From NCBI RefSeq assembly GCF_029867415.1, contig NC_081182.1:17234497-17298496 (forward strand): DNA of 64,000 nucleotides, read 5' to 3'. Under the pieces are notes generated by a model that searched no databases, was not told the DNA's origin, and worked only from the letters and a program-made list of their open reading frames with translations. The position numbers were made by a program, and so were the translations under genes. Below are positions 1 through 11,422 of this stretch, one piece after another. Within the stretch, counting starts at the first letter, position 1. Every line of letters starts with the position of its first letter. The DNA is from Vicia villosa. Taxonomy: Eukaryota > Streptophyta > Magnoliopsida > Fabales > Fabaceae.

Positions 1-1178
1 CAATTCCCTACTGACCAAATGGAAGTGGAGGCTGCTGAATGAAGAAGATTCAATTTGGAAGAACATATTGGAAGCGAGATATGGGGAGGTTCAAAAAGTT
101 GTGATTATGGGGGATGAGTTTAAGTTGAAAAAGCATGATTCTGTGTGGTGGAAAGATGTGATGGCAGCAAGTATATCAAAAACTAACAATGCTGATTGTT
201 TTGCAGGTCACATAAGTTGCGGTCTTGGAGCGGGTAACAAAATCTTATTCTGGTTTGGCAGGTGGCACGGTGGGACTCCTTTCAAGGATCTCTTTCCCCT
301 TCTTTTCAATCTGTCAGCTAATCAATTGGGCAGCATTGGGGAAATGGGCAATCGTAGCGGACAGCAGTGGCAGTGGGATTTCCATGTACCAACGGATGCT
401 CTATTGGAATTTCCCGGAGCAATACAGGAAGCGGTGGAGTTAATAGAATTACTGGGCGGTATTTTTCCTGTTGCAGGAGCCAAAGATGTGATCAAATGGT
501 GGCCAAATACAGACGGCAAGTTTTCGGTCAAAAGTTGTTATGCTTTATCTAGAGACATCCAATCGGAGGAGGTGGTTGAGCATGATAAGCTAACAGCTAT
601 CAACTGGTTTTGGGCAACTGATGTTCCTTCAAAAATAAAGATATTTGGGTGGAGGGTGATGCTTAACAGACTACCAACAAAAGATCAACTCGCAAAAAGA
701 AATATAATTCATAGGGAGGAGGATAAAAAATGTGCTTTGTGTTTAATAGCTGCTGAAGATTTGGATCATCTGTTTTTTAATTGTTCATTTTCACTCAGAG
801 TGTGAGAAAATATTTGCACATGGCTGGATGTGGGCATGGGGGGTACGGGGACAGCTTCTTCGCATTTTTCTGGTTTCATTCAGCAGCTGATTGGAAAGTT
901 TAAAAAGAAGAAACGGTGCCTGATTTGGTTATCAACAATTTGGTCGATTTGGAACGCAAGAAAAAATTTCATCTTCAACAATACAGCTATTGTTTTAGAT
1001 GACGTTATTGCCGGTATTAAGCTTGTTTCTTGGCTATGGTTTTCAATTGGAATGAAAAAATGCAGGTTCATTCCTTTTTTCTCTTGGTTTCAAGCTCCGG
1101 TGGAGGCCATAAAACATTGTTAACATGGTTATGAATTCTGTTTATGTATTTGTATTGGGTTGTGAGTACCCCTAGTAC
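1..1178 (+). mobile_element. LINE (non-LTR) retrotransposon, 3' part with reverse-transcriptase zinc-binding region, broken
   Basis: The frame open from the window edge to 805 encodes the C-terminal part of a plant LINE ORF2 protein. It has the zinc-binding zf-RVT region: a WRVMLNRLPTKDQLAKR stretch, then C-x2-C in KCALCLIA and EDLDHLFFNC. After a stop at about 805 the continuing domain is read in another frame at 830-1123, with the typical WSIWNARKNFIF segment. The element begins outside the window, so its 5' end is unseen. The 3' untranslated tail, ending in GTGAGTACCCCTAGTAC, is cut by the CACTA terminus at 1179 and no poly(A) is seen. The frame break and lost tail mean it is not active. 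Confidence 0.85.
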
Positions 1179-1400
1179 CACTACAAGAAACCTGCCATAT
1201 ACCAACGGACACCTTTAGCAACTGTAAAAAAAGCGTTGGTATAAAGAGTATTTAGAGACTGGAATTATAAGTCAACCGTTGGTATATGATTTGGAAAAAA
1301 AGCCGCTCAATTTTCACCAAAGGCGCTCAATTTTCACCTCTTTAATTTTTTTAATTAAAAAAAGAAAATAAAATTAGAAAATCACTGTCTCACAAGCACG

Positions 1401-2175
1401 ATGGAATGGAACCTCAAACTCTTCAACTCGTCTCCCAATGCTTCCTCAACACTCTCTCTCAAGCACCCGAGCCTCGCCACCGCGCCGAATCCTCCCTAGT
1501 TGAAGCAGCCGATCTTCCAAACTTCTACCTCGTCTTACTCCGTCTTGTCCTCGAACAAGCTGTTGGTGAGCAGATCCATTAATCCACCGTCGTCAACTTA
1601 AAAAACCACCTCCGTCTCCGATGGGTGTTAAAAGACAGTTCGATCCTTGATTTCAAGATGGAACAGATCAAAATCCCAATCGTCTCTCTAATGCTCTCCG
1701 CTACTCCCAAAATCCAATCTCAGTTTAGTGAAACCCTAGCTATCGTTGACAACCATGATTTCTCCAAATCATGGCCATCGCTCTACCTGAACTCGTCGTC
1801 TATCTCCAAAATGCATCTCAAGTTAACAAATACGCTTCCATTAATGGTATTCTAGGTACTGCTAATTCGATTTTCAGTAAATTTCGTAAACAATATAAAT
1901 CCTCCGATCTCTGGATTAATTTAAAGTATTGTCTCGATAATTTTGCTGCTCCCTTTGCTTGAAATTTTTCTTAAGTCTGCATCGTTAATTGTCCTTGCTG
2001 CAACTGTGGTACCATCACCACCTGCGGCAAATCTGGTTTAGTCGCATAAATTGTGTTGTAGTTTATTTATGTCATTGAATTTTCAAGAGCTCCCTGAGTT
2101 CTTTGAGGATCACATGAAGGAATGGATGACCGAGTTCCAAAAATACCTCACTACTAGGATCACATGAAGGAATGT
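1401..2175 (+). pseudogene. Exportin-2 (CAS/Cse1-like importin-alpha export receptor) N-terminal fragment, captured
   Basis: Conceptual reading in changing frames gives the N-terminus of plant exportin-2, which recycles importin-alpha from nucleus to cytoplasm. After ATG at 1401 the MEWN start is followed, one frame over, by PQTLQLVSQCFLNTLSQAPE. Then come a segment around FKMEQIKIPIVSLMLSATPK (1655-1715), an ELVVYLQNA region near 1785, and [17 protein letters not shown] at 2078-2128. The reading is contiguous over about 570 nt without introns. It holds several frameshifts and stops, and an 18-bp direct repeat (GGATCACATGAAGGAATG at about 2107 and 2157). The family protein is near 970 residues; only roughly the first 200 are represented. 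It lies inside the CACTA-type element, so it is best read as transduplicated host sequence. Identification rests on recalled family sequence. Confidence 0.75.
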
Positions 2176-2269
2176 TGATTTATTGATCTGGTCTGATGAT
2201 AACATGTAATGATATTTTCCAAATTTTTTGTTAAAGCTCGTTTGATGTTTGATTCTTACATATGAAATT

Positions 2270-3440
2270 TAGGTACGAGACAAACCTTCGCATAAAAGCT
2301 GAGTCTCATGCTGCCTCAGTTGAAGAGAAAGAAGCATCTTTAGAAGGTAGGTTAGGCCAGCTTTCAGAGAGCATAGAGAGAGTGAATAAAATAGAGTTCA
2401 GGATGATAATTCACAACTAAAAAGTGACTCAGAGTTTTCTATTTCTAAATAAATGCAAATGCAGGTTGCCATATTTGTTGCTAGTGTTCAAACTAATGGT
2501 CGTTTACATCTATGAATAATTCTTTAAATTGTATAATTTTGTTATTGTAGCTTGAACAAGTGGAATGCAAGCTAATAATGCAGAGATAGAAGTAGAGCTG
2601 CTAAAAGAGCAACTGGAACATCTTAAGGACCAATTCAATGAGGTATTTCACCCTTTGCTCATTACAAATTTCATAATATCTATTTTGAATGTTTGAAATT
2701 TAGATTGCTTTATGTGATTCACAGTTTTTCTGCCCTGCCATGTATACACTTCTTTTCTTTTCTCATTATCTCTCCCTTATTGCTATTCTTTAAGCTTTGC
2801 GTGTGTTGGTTCTATTTGGTGGTGCTACAAAATGGATCCTTCCATGCAGACACTTCAGAGGATTTTAGGTGAATGACATTTTTACATTTCTTCGCATTTT
2901 ATCACCTAATGGCTGGTCAAACTCTGAAAACATTGCTAATATTGACTCCTACGTAAAGGGTTTGTTAGTTGAATGATCAAATTTGGTTTGAATTGAGTTT
3001 GTATGTATTAGTATGAGGATGGTTAAGGTGAAAATGTAAAATGCAATTTATCATTCTTGTATATTGTCAATTTTATTTTTCCTTATAGCTGATTGTGTAC
3101 AGTTCTATTGATCCTTATGCAGTTTATAATTCAAATTATTGTCAATAATATTTACAATTGTGCTTGTAGATTCTTATATATCATGTGCTAATGGAAGTGC
3201 TATCATGAATGCATGACAATTGACACTTAGTATTTGCTCTTATTTGAAACCTGTGTTTGTATATGGGAGTTAATTGAATTGTAGATCATACACATAGTTG
3301 TTGGATGTGTGTCCATTAAAAAGTCTTTTTTTAATTCATGTTTTCATGCTCATTTCAATAGGATATGGATGCTTCTAATGTTCCAAACGAGAAAAAATTT
3401 CGAAGTTCATGTCCGGATGAAGATTGAAGAGAGGAAGATT
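2270..3440 (+). pseudogene. Second captured gene fragment, coiled-coil-like, exon-intron pattern retained
   Basis: Between 2275 and 2640 short readable blocks are rich in Glu, Lys, Ser and Leu, for example LRIKAESHAASVEEKEASLE and VELLKEQLEHLKDQFNE. Non-coding intron-like DNA separates them, and a further block near 3360-3420 reads NVPNEKKFRSSCPDED. This looks like exons of a coiled-coil protein with introns retained, unlike the intronless exportin-2 piece beside it. I do not recognise the parent gene. No continuous frame exists, so it is a fragment without coding capacity. Confidence 0.45.
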
Positions 3441-3989
3441 AAAGGCTTCTTTTATCTTAGATATGCGTTTTTTTTTATTTTAAATTTTTTGTAACATCTA
3501 TTTTGGTGCTTTTATCTTTTAGACAAAATCTCGTTTTTTTCGTTATTTTGATACATTTGTAAGGCTTACTATTTTGACAATATAATTGAAAATTTATTTG
3601 ACGTTACTTTAAATTTTGTGTGATGCATATAGAAAATATTGCCAAATTTTGATTATTAAAAAATATAAATTATAGGAATTAAATAATTGTAAAAAAACAG
3701 AGACATATATACCAACACTTAATTTCACCTATACCAACGGAAATACATGGTGGATAAAACTATTAAATAGTGTAATTGACCGTTGCTATAGCCTTAAAAT
3801 TTTGACCAACGCCACAAAATCGCCGTTGGTATAAGATATTGGGACGGTAATTTTCCGACGGTATAGGAAATTATAGTTGACGGAAACAAACGTCCGTTGG
3901 TATAGGTTTTCTGACTTTTACCAACGGTTTTTGGACCTTTACCAACTGATTTTTACCGTTGGTAAATGTCAAATGTCAAATGTCAAAAA

Positions 3990-4456
3990 AAAAAACATCC
4001 ATGAAGAGATAAAGACATCTTTTATACTCTTTTCCGTTCCAAATTATTTGTCCTAATAGCTCACTTCATACCGATTAAGAAACAACAATAAATAAAAGAG
4101 AGAAAATTGTGACATTACTAAGTTTACCTGATTAACTATTAATGTATTTGAAATAACATTAATATTAAGTGAGAAAAAAATAAATTAAAAATATTTATTG
4201 AAGAATACAATTGGAAGATTAAATATAAAATTCAGTGACCTATTATCTATTTCAGTGTATTTGGATAGTAAAAATAATTGTTATTCAAGGATAGAATTAA
4301 GGATATAGTTTAAAATAAGTGTTATTCAAGGGTAAAAGAAATTTATTTAATTGAAATAATTATTAAAGTATGAGTATTTCTAATATTCATTTCAATTAAT
4401 AAAACTTTTTTTATATAAAAAAAAACTATCCTGCGTGCATCAGATAATATTAATTA

Positions 4457-4538
<82 letters not shown>

Positions 4539-5410
4539 CTCTTAAACTATAGTACGTTTATAAATCACGTTATAATTTCAATACAACATTAATACATCTT
4601 TTTCTAATACACATTATATCATTTATCACTCTTCTTTTAATTTGGTTTTCTTATATAATTATTGAAGGATATTTTATAAAGCTATACTACAATCATTTTA
4701 TTTTTTTATAGAGTAATAATTATATTTTGTAATTAGTATGAAACACTAGCGGAGTCAAAAATTTTAAAAAGTTTAGACAAAAACTTTATATCGTTGATTA
4801 TTCATCTATTTTAATTTTCACTCCTATTTTTATAATTTTACCCATAATTTTACTTCTGATTTTGTCTAAAAATCGACTATTAAATTGAAGGAATATAAAA
4901 AAAATAAGGGTTGAGTTCGGACGCGTACTCTAGATCACTTGGCCTTGGAACCGTCTCGGTATGAAATACCAAAAATATCTTATAATTTGAGAGGAAGATA
5001 GTATATTAGAATGAGTAGTCGTGATTCTCGTGTTTTAATCTCATCGTGTGGTCCTGTTCATTCATGGACCATCAGAATTCAAGTTTCCTTAATTGCATGG
5101 CCTATGTAATATCACGTCCCACCTGATGTTGATGTTGCTTGCCTACCCGTCTGATTATTACCAGGCGTGTTCAATTTTATGGTCACGTGTTTTAATCCTC
5201 CATCGTACAATAGCATGTGCAACTGATCCAGCACTAACAAGTGGATCTGAGTTTTTCTAAAAAACAAACAAAAATTTTAAATCTGGGTATGAAAAAATTG
5301 GATGAAGATAAGAAAAATAAAAATATAACTTTAAGTAATTTTTTACTCAAAATTTATGTGATGGAATTTTAATGTTCTTCAACAAAAAGAGAACAAGTAT
5401 TTTGATGAGA
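3990..5410. repeat. Segmental duplication copy A (partner at 24990-25475 plus 29900-30240)
   Basis: Several blocks reappear in the same order further along. GAGATAAAGACAT occurs near 4005 and 25030. TTATTCAAGGATAGAATTAA at about 4282 has a near match at 25325. A GATAATATTAATTA block occurs at 4443 and 25457. A long similar stretch at 5010-5240 matches 29955-30175, and TTTATGTGATGGAATTTTA occurs at 5353 and 30192. Copy B is split by the element at 25663-29541. Non-coding in both copies; no gene is seen here. Confidence 0.6.
4464..4536. repeat. (AT)n microsatellite
   Basis: An uninterrupted AT dinucleotide run of about 73 bp inside segmental copy A. The partner copy near 25470 lacks it, so it arose or expanded after the duplication. 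Confidence 0.95.
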
Positions 5411-5577
5411 TTTTAATTTTCTTCTCACTTTGTATACTGAAAACAACCAAATTACCTGGTATTTTAAGTAAAAAAAAGACGACTTTTCCATGACAGAAAA
5501 AAAAACCACCTTGTTCAAATTATTAAAGTTTTTCAATCGAATTTTTATTAATTCTAGTATCTTAATTTAATGACCAA

Positions 5578-5606
5578 CTAGAGTATACTTGTGCGAGGCA
5601 CGAGTT
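5578..5606 (-). mobile_element. Possible Helitron 3' terminus, minus strand
   Basis: Read on the minus strand, a small hairpin (CTCGTGC...GCAC) is followed about ten bases later by CTAG and then T. This is the layout of a plant Helitron 3' end. The stem is short and no 5' TC end was identified, so the call is tentative. The element body would extend towards higher coordinates. Confidence 0.35.
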
Positions 5607-6169
5607 TAAATATAGTATGATTAATTTTGATTAGTATGACTATACGAAATTTAAAATAATTATATAATGATTAAGGATATACTCACGACCTTGAACCGTC
5701 TTCGTGTGAGGCACGGTATAAAAGGATTAAAGAGAATTTTATACATAATAAAAATATTTTCTCTCATTTAAAACGTTTCAATAAAAAAATTGATAATTCA
5801 TTTATTTTTTTAAAAAATATTGACTTTTGAGATAGAATTTTGAAAATATTAAAAATAATTTTTATTTATTGAGTCAAGTTTTAAAATTAAGAATTATTTT
5901 TTACAAACATACATAAGTGAAAATTCTAGTAACTCTCACACGCGATGTCGTACTCGATTTTATGACATCTGATTAGTGGTTTTTACACGTTTAGTTACCG
6001 TTGATTTTAGTCGTCTTTGCTTTATATTGTCAAGTGTTTTACTTCATTCTTCTACATTTTATGCTTTGGTTGTGTATTTTACTGTTTGCAGGCTCAAAGG
6101 AATAAATCGAGACAAATAATTGCGAAAAAGTACAAAAAGGGGAGTTTCGAAGGAAGTGAAAAATCAAGC

Positions 6170-7530
6170 TACATGAGGTCTGACACGACCACCTGTGTCA
6201 CCTGAAACTGGCCGTGTTAGGATGAAGCGTGGCCAAGAAAATGCAAAAGAGATGAAAGTCACGGGGCTGACACGGCTCGTGTTAGCAAGTGTGAGATCTG
6301 GAAATTTTCAGCATGTTTCTCATCGTGATAGGTGTGTAGTATTTTGATCATAACTAGAGCTTCGTAACTCGGAATGACGCGGTTCCGGTGGCAAAATTTT
6401 GCTAACGAAAAGGGCTACAACTTTGCTGAAGAACTCAAAGCCAAATTCTGAAGTTAAGGAGTAACAAGGCCCGTGTTACCTAACACGGGCACCCGTGTCA
6501 GCAGTGCTGGGAGTGATTTTGAAAATTTCAGTTCAGAGGGCCAACACGACCACCCGTGTTGCCTGACACGGGCAGTGTTGGCTAAAACGTTGATTTTGCT
6601 GATTTTTTATTAAGTGTTGACCCAAGGGGGTATTTTGGGTACTTCCAACCAACCTAAGTGAGTTTGCACTATTTAGAAGAGTTTTAACGATGAATTAGAG
6701 GACTTTTTGGCCGAGAGAAGAGACAAGATTGAAGATTGGAGAAAACAAGGGTTTGGGAGAGAAGAAGGTTTTCATGAACGGAAGCGATTGAAGATCAACT
6801 TTCATATCAATTCTTGTAATGTCTCTATTTTATATTTTGTTTTCTTTGAACAATATGAGTAACTAAACCCTAATGCTAGGGGGTGTCCCTGATTTGATTC
6901 TGTAATGATTTTGAATTCCTGAATTCATCAATAGATTTGTTTTCTTATTTAATTTAATTGTATAAGGTTTTTATGCTTTCTTTGTCGGATCAACAAGATT
7001 GTTTTACGGTTAACAACCAGCTGGACAGCGGTTGTTAAGGTTTTTGTACAATTAGACTATAGTAGATATCACCTAGGACTAGGGATACCCTATAGTTACC
7101 GGTTAGCTCTTGATAAAATAAAGGCTTGTTTTCATCATAATTCTCTAAGGACTTAGGATTTAGGATGAATGTTCAAAAGTTTTCCCGCTAAGGAATTAGG
7201 GGAAAATATCCTAAAGGGCTGGTAATTGAATAGTATGAACTTGTTGAGGAGATCTAAATCCAAGGTTATTACAGGAACAATCACACACTTTACCCTAGCA
7301 TAATACTCATATTTGTCAAAAAGCCAATTTACTTTTCTGCTTATTTTAATTATTGTTTAGTCACAATTTCCAAACACAACCCCAACATTAGTTTTTGTTT
7401 AATTGAACCACTATTGAAACTCAATATTAACGTGCAGTCCTTGAGATCGACATTCGGGGAATTTCCCTATTATTACTACAGAGGCAAAATAGTACACTTG
7501 CTATTTTACCGATCAACATCCACAATTACA
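6170..7530 (+). mobile_element. Ty3/Gypsy LTR and leader remnant
   Basis: A stretch with many CACGGG/CCCGTGT motifs (6180-6600) and a tail reading TTGAGATCGACATTCGGGGA, then CACTTGCTATTTTACCGATC near 7500, resembles the LTR and LTR-end region of plant Gypsy elements of the Athila/Tat kind. The usual following primer-binding segment is absent because another element abuts at about 7530. No gag or pol frame remains; the 62-codon frame at 6017 is not convincing as a gene. Confidence 0.5.
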
Positions 7531-8200
7531 CAATACAAAACGTTAAAACGGAAACACACAAAAACAGTAAAGAACACATCAAATTGTTCACCCAGTTCGG
7601 TATACAACAATACCTACTCTGGGGGCTACCAAGCCAGGGAGGAAATCCAATATAAGCAGAATTAATTCAGAGTTAAACTCCCCCGTTTACAACTCCTCAC
7701 TTAAGACCTACCCAATGTAATTCCAATACAATCATCAAAAGACAATTGCTTGGAGTACAAGAGACTAAACACACGGCTACAGAACTACGGTTCTTCACAA
7801 TTAACAAATTTTCTCTGTGTTCCAAATTAGGATTGCAGTCTTCTTATATGCAGCTCTTGGGCCTTGGGCTTCTCAAGAGTTAAATTATGGTTAACAAAGT
7901 TAACCTAATTTACACGTCATCTGGTTGTTACAGAATGTTCTGTCAGCGAAATCTTCTAGACAAAATATTCAGCACACAATAAAAGGTTTCCTAAATTGTA
8001 GATTGAGAGAAATCAGGAAACACAATAATAAAACATAACAGCTTCTGCTGTCAGACAAGGATGTCATGACATCAGTCATGACATTCACTAACAGAACCTC
8101 TATTAGCTTAACACATATGCAACCTGCATAACTCAATATAAATCATATCATGACATCAGTCAAGACATTTAAACACCCAGGTATGTTTTACCACAAATGC
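7531..8200 (-). mobile_element. Ty1/Copia LTR-like segment, minus orientation
   Basis: The segment holds CCCAGTTCGGTATACAACAA at about 7589 followed by CTACTCTGGGGGCTACC, and further on repeated TGTCATGACATCAGTCATGA motifs. This pattern recurs in LTRs of legume Copia elements of the SIRE/Maximus type read on the reverse strand. It lies downstream, on the minus strand, of a Copia gag remnant at 8800-10860, which fits a 3' LTR with the pol region deleted. Termini were not fixed. Confidence 0.5.
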
Positions 8201-8799
8201 AGCCAACGTGAAAAACATCTACAATAAAATTCATATAGTATGAATTTACATTAACAAAAATATCATATGAATATAAAATTCATATATTATACCTTTACAT
8301 TTATTCATATTTCTTATAAATATTCAATACATAATAAAATAAATATATAATTATCCTTTTTTTTATTAAAAAGTTGTGATTTCTATACATCATTGTTAAA
8401 ACAAATATTATATCTTTTTTTTTAGTATAAATGTTACCATTTTAGAGGACCCATGCACCATAGAATCTCCACGTTATTTTTAAAATATTTTTCTTTGAAT
8501 TTGATTTTTTAACTTTATTTTATTATAAATAATAACACGAAGATTGAGTATTCTTCTAGGAGTTTTGAACACTCTTATGTGTTTTTTTACCCATGAAGTA
8601 CTAAATTTTTTAGATGCAGGAAAGAAAAATATCAAAGAGCTGGATAACAATAACTAGAAAATTGACTCAAAGAAACGCGATATTAACTCTTCAAGAATCA
8701 TATGATAGTGCAAAAAAATAGACTCTATTAATCGTGACAAGTCACTCACATGCAATACTCGAGTATTTCATATCCTAAGGATTATGGAGAAGCTTGTCT

Positions 8800-10860
8800 T
8801 TACATTCTCCCCCTTTTTTATGATGACAAACATTCTTCCTTTATGCTTTGTTATTTCTGGAATACTTCTCCCTTTAAGATGTATAACTCCCCATTAATAT
8901 GTGAAGCTTAATAATATTTGCATTTGATCATCTTGAAGGAGTATTTGTACCATAAAATTTTAAAACAGGGAAATATACAAGCATAATATATAACACATTT
9001 CTCCCCCTTTGACATTATCAAAAAGAAGGAAAAGATGGGTGAAAGATAATAATTTGATATGCATATAGGTTTTTGAGGAAAACCAAAATCACATGAAATA
9101 TAAAAATAAAAAATATTATTAATTCATTTACCTTTAAATTTTACCCCATTGGAGACTTCATTTATTATCAAACATTCATCCTTGATGAATTTTGAAGCTT
9201 TTGTCACAAAGTTGGCTTTTCCTTAAAAGATTTTGCTTTAGTCTTTCAACATAAAGTACATCTTCAATTAGATGTGAAAGTTAGTACTCCAACTTTGTCA
9301 ATGCCAGGAATTCTTCCTTTAAGGTATTCCTTATATGTGAAATAACCTTTGGGCTTTTAAAACTAGATATGAAAAATAGTTTATATCTCCCATTAAATGC
9401 TTAGAACCACCACTTATCAAAACATCATAGATTTTAAGTAGTCCTCAAGAAAAGCTACAAAACAAAAATTAAGTTATATTTGGTATCCAATGTGCCTTTA
9501 GTCCTTCATAGTTACTCCCTTTCTTTACCCACACATAATACCAATTTGCTACACTAAAGTTTCTAACATAAAAAGCATTATGTGTATGGCCACATATACC
9601 ACAATAAAAACATGTAGGAACAAAGTTACTTCTATATTTAGGAACATAGGATTTATTTTTAGGAAATATCTTCTTATGTTAATGATGAACCACTTTATAC
9701 TTGTTCACTTTCTTTTGGGATATTTTGTCACTAGCCTTAACAAAGATAGTTTTGTTAGAATTTGGTTTTGAAAACTTTGAATAACCAAGCTCACTTTTAT
9801 CGTTGAAATATATTTGTTGACTAAGACACCCTCCAACCCAATTTTTCATTTTTCATACATTTCAATAATTCTCTTTAATTGGAAAATTTAGAAAGAAAGT
9901 AATTCCCAATTGTTGCACACAAAATTCTGTTTTTGAAATCTTTTTCCATTGTCTCAACTTTTTTTTCTAGAGATAAATCTGTTTCTTTTGAGATGATATA
10001 TTTTTGTATAGAATTTTGCATTCGTTTAAGATTTCATCTATAACACCTTGTGTATCATTAGTATAAAGGTAAAATTCATTACTAACCTCATCGTCTTCAT
10101 CGTCGAAATGGTGTGAAGTCATTAATGCTAGATTTTCACATTCTTTGGTTTTGGAATCAGAAGATGAACTTATTTCATTATCTTCCCATGCTACATATGC
10201 TTTCTTAATTTGAATTTTTATCCTTCTTTCTCTTGAAGTATTTATTATTCTTTTCAAGTGTAAGGCATTCACTTGTCTTTTTCTCCACATTCAAAGCATG
10301 TAACCTTCATTGTTGGTGCTTCTTTTTTAATGATCTCCTTTTTTCTTTATTTTCTTAGAAACTTTTCAAACTTCTTGATAAGAACATCATCTTCTTCACT
10401 AGTGGACTCATCCTCTTGATTGCTATCATGATGTTTGAATATCGTCTTTAAGGCAATGTCTTTTAAATCTTTTACTTAAATTTTATGTTTTCAAGTCTTC
10501 CGATTTCGTTTCTTATTCTTGAAGTTTTCCAAACAATGTTGTAGAAGTCATTCTCGATAGAATTTTTTTCTCGGATATTGCCGTCACTTTTGGTTGTCAT
10601 TCCATGGTTAAGTGTCTAAGCACTTTAAGATTGAGTTCCTCGATAGTTAGAGTCTTACCAAGTGCTTTCAAGTTATTTACTAAGTGCATTAATCTTTTCT
10701 GCATGTCGAGGATGGATTCTCTGGGGTGCATTTTGAATAACTCGTATTCTTGACTCAACGTGTTTAATCGAGATCATCTTTACCTTTCTTATTACTATTG
10801 GATTTGTCTTCATCAAAACATATTCATCATGGATCATGGAGAAGCTTGTCTTCACAATAT
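8800..10860 (-). pseudogene. Ty1/Copia gag (UBN2 type) remnant
   Basis: Reading the minus strand, 10650-10760 gives SQEYELFKMHPRESILDMQK followed by LVNNLKALGKTLT, the recognisable core of the Copia gag-polypeptide (UBN2) domain. Further down, 9967-10290 stays open and encodes an acidic segment (ENLALMTSHHFDDEDDEVS) that in this family follows the zinc knuckle; the knuckle itself, near 10290, is decayed. Frameshifts and stops occur throughout and no protease, integrase or reverse transcriptase is seen. A phrase ATGGAGAAGCTTGTCTT appears near both ends (8788 and 10837), hinting at internal duplication or a composite. Confidence 0.65.
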
Positions 10861-11245
10861 TTTAATTAATTGAATGTTATCTAATTTTATTATTTTAATA
10901 ACTATTATTAATACATTCATTTTAATAAATGATATAATTTTTATTTTTAACATCAATTCAATTAATTATTTGCTTAAAATTATGAATAATTAATCTACAC
11001 CATCCATTCCTTATTACTTATCGAGAATCATTTTGTTTCTATTTATTTAACATTTTTAAAATTAAATACAAAAATTGATTTATATATATTGTTTTGTTCC
11101 TAATTCCCTTAATTATTTATTATAGTGAACAAGATATAAGATATTATAAATGAATAGAAGTATTGTAGGAAAAAACAAAATTTTAAAATTGTGGAAAAGC
11201 ATTTATAAGAAAATCATAAAGTAGTAACATATTTATTGGAATGTG
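10861..11245. other. AT-rich intergenic stretch without a gene
   Basis: Low-complexity AT-rich DNA between the Copia remnant and the region 3' of the chitinase gene. No frame, terminal repeat or RNA gene was recognised. Confidence 0.6.
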
Positions 11246-11370
11246 ATACACACTTACCACATATCTTACTTAACATACAACATACACACTTACCACATAT
11301 GGTACTTAACATACACACTTACCACATCTAAATGATAGAAATGTGATATATGATACACACTTACCACATC
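11246..11370. repeat. Short interrupted repeat ACACACTTACCACAT, four copies
   Basis: Four near-identical copies of the 15-mer occur at about 11248, 11284, 11313 and 11355, spaced 29-42 bp apart. They lie 50-180 bp past the stop codon of the minus-strand chitinase gene, in the zone where its transcript would end. Function unknown. Confidence 0.75.
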
Positions 11371-11422
11371 CAAGTAGTAGTTATTATAGGTTTGTAACCC
11401 AAATAATATTTGGATTCATATT

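Larger units (their letters stand above)
1179..3985 (+). mobile_element. CACTA-type (En/Spm) DNA transposon, non-autonomous, carrying gene fragments
   Basis: The left end is an exact plant CACTA terminus, CACTACAAGAAA, at 1179. Both ends carry clustered short subterminal motifs of the ACCAACGG / CCGTTGGTA type: 1201-1270 on the left, and about 3710-3965 on the right in both orientations. Such clusters are typical of CACTA elements. No transposase is seen inside; the cargo is an exportin-2 fragment and a coiled-coil-like fragment. The mirror terminus TTTCTTGTAGTG expected on the right was not found, so the right end is probably deleted and the boundary near 3985 is approximate. The element is inserted in the LINE tail. 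Confidence 0.7.

Noticed and set aside
5928..5960. CTAG followed by CTCACACGCGATGTCG as another Helitron end
   Set aside because: No convincing hairpin stem at the required distance.
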